A stretch of 64,000 nt of DNA from Hymenobacter gelipurpurascens (GTDB lineage: Bacteria; Bacteroidota; Bacteroidia; Cytophagales; Hymenobacteraceae): NCBI RefSeq assembly GCF_900187375.1, contig NZ_FYEW01000001.1, forward strand, positions 1,302,001 to 1,366,000. Reading direction: 5' to 3'. Of the stretch, positions 63,084 through 64,000 are shown one piece after another (within the stretch, counting starts at the first letter, position 1; every line of letters begins with the position of its first letter). Under the pieces are notes generated by a model. The model was not told where the DNA came from. It saw only the letters and a list, made by a program, of their open reading frames with translations, and searched no databases. The position numbers and the translations under genes were made by a program.

Positions 63084-64000
63084 ATGCCTCTACGTTACAC
63101 TGGTGCATTTCTGGCAGGCCTAGGTCTGGCAGTCACTTTTCCCGCTTTTTCGCAGTCGGTCACGCCCGCGCATACTGTATTCCTACTCGGCAATACGGCC
63201 ACGGCAGAATTGCCCGCGAGCCACCTGCAGGCCCTGCGCCGCACGCTGGAGCAGCAGCGCGGTACATTTACGTTAGTGCATCTGGGTGATATTGTGGGCA
63301 ACGAGGGCCTGGGAAGCAAGCGCGACTCTAGCCAAGCCGGCCAAACCGCCCGCGCCGATGCCCTGATTGCACTGGTCCAGGGCCTACCCAATGGCAAGCT
63401 GTACTTTGTACCTGGTGATAAGGACTGGGCTAATTCCGGCCCCGATGGCCTGAAGCGTGTACGCCGCCTCGAGAAATACATCGAAGACAAGCTCCCCGAT
63501 CAGAATGCCTTCGCTCCTACCGGAGGCTGTCCTGGCCCAGAGGTGATAGATGTAGCGCCCCAGGTGCGCCTCGTGGCCATCAACTCGCCCTGGTGGACGC
63601 ACCCGTATGAGAAAACGGAAGCGCCCAACACGGACTGCAAAACCATGACGAAGGAGGAATTCCGGGAGCAGCTGCAGGATGTGCTGGACGATACTAAAGG
63701 GCGTAACGTGCTGCTCGTAGGCCACCAGCCCGTGCTTAGCAATGGCGTATACGGTGGCAGCATGCCCCTAAGCCGCCACTTGCTGCCACCAGTGGCGGGC
63801 ACTATTTATGCGGCCTACCGCCAAAACGTAGGCACGCCGCGCGATATGGCAAACCCGGCCTATCAGGAATTCCAGAAGGAAATGCTGAACACGCTGCGCG
63901 AAAACCCCGGCGCGGTGTACGCCGCCGCCCACGATTTCAGCCTGCAGCTGACCCGCAATGATGACAGCTACCACATAGTTTCAGGCTCCTTCGCCCAGAA
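63084..64000 (+). CDS. Exported metallophosphoesterase-like protein, 3' end missing, degenerate metal site
   Basis: An ORF open to the right edge (about 305 residues seen). Signal peptide LAGLGLAVTFPAFSQS at the N-terminus. The fold is that of calcineurin-like phosphoesterases of Bacteroidota that often continue into an outer-membrane barrel. However, key metal ligands are changed: GNTAT instead of GD-G, LGDIV kept, PGDKDW in place of GNHDW, VGHQP kept, and AHDFS instead of GHxH. So catalysis is doubtful. Whether a BamA-like barrel follows lies beyond the window. Confidence 0.8.
   Translation, partial: MPLRYTGAFLAGLGLAVTFPAFSQSVTPAHTVFLLGNTATAELPASHLQALRRTLEQQRGTFTLVHLGDIVGNEGLGSKRDSSQAGQTARADALIALVQGLPNGKLYFVPGDKDWANSGPDGLKRVRRLEKYIEDKLPDQNAFAPTGGCPGPEVIDVAPQVRLVAINSPWWTHPYEKTEAPNTDCKTMTKEEFREQLQDVLDDTKGRNVLLVGHQPVLSNGVYGGSMPLSRHLLPPVAGTIYAAYRQNVGTPRDMANPAYQEFQKEMLNTLRENPGAVYAAAHDFSLQLTRNDDSYHIVSGSFAQ

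Overview
The window reads as chromosomal DNA of a Hymenobacter-like member of the Bacteroidota (order Cytophagales). The reasons are family-level: DUF4290 directly before murA, DUF4349, DUF3109 and DUF4846 proteins, a MurA with Asp in place of the catalytic Cys, almost no Shine-Dalgarno sequences, and promoter -7 elements of the Bacteroidota type (TAnnTTTG). No tRNA, rRNA, CRISPR array, insertion sequence or prophage was found. Both edges cut a gene.

Layout. 1-4386: purine/ureide catabolism (allantoate amidohydrolase, ureidoglycine aminohydrolase, OHCU decarboxylase, hydroxyisourate hydrolase, and a citrate-lyase/malate-synthase-like barrel protein of unknown reaction). 4826-11015: glutamate synthase gltB-gltD, which can assimilate the ammonia released upstream. 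11117-13248 (minus): rsmA, a small lipoprotein and a 2-hydroxyacid dehydrogenase. 13503-16702: M17 aminopeptidase, pdxA and an orphan HigA-like regulator. 16780-22462: YceD-rpmF-plsX-fabH-efp-accB-accC, linking ribosome and fatty-acid synthesis. 22754-26267: a secreted GH13 amylase, a DUF3109 protein and a GT4 glycosyltransferase. 26422-37151: OmpR-type two-component pair, small membrane protein, DUF2254 protein and a tripartite RND efflux pump.

37295-41408: a promoter, an S-box (SAM-I) riboswitch, a tiny Cys/Met-rich leader ORF, then an ATP-grasp protein translationally coupled to an SsuD/SfnG-like flavin monooxygenase, followed by a chromate transporter. This is probably a sulfur-scavenging unit. 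41514-47170: UvrD/PcrA helicase, DUF4290, murA and DUF4349. 47233-48755 (minus): a four-helix membrane protein and an agmatinase-family enzyme. 48888-57754 (minus): a compact chemosensory operon (mcp-cheW-cheY-cheB-cheA-cheC) with a giant cytoplasmic poly-HAMP receptor. 58106-64000: topA, DUF4846, a sirtuin, a DUF457-type membrane protein and a degenerate metallophosphoesterase running off the edge.

Most notable signals: (i) riboswitch plus polycysteine leader ORF ahead of the ATP-grasp/monooxygenase pair; (ii) two matching four-box TAAT operators with identical 10-11-11 bp phasing, before the small membrane protein and before the efflux pump, next to the two-component pair; (iii) a strongly iterated GGCCTAG/CTAGGCC motif that also builds terminator stems and supplies stop codons; (iv) a family of large intergenic inverted repeats, one with perfect 34-bp arms; (v) a chemosensory system with eight near-identical 92-residue HAMP units, a basic C-terminal receptor tail, a CheB whose receiver has lost its phosphorylation site, and a CheA without a P2 domain.
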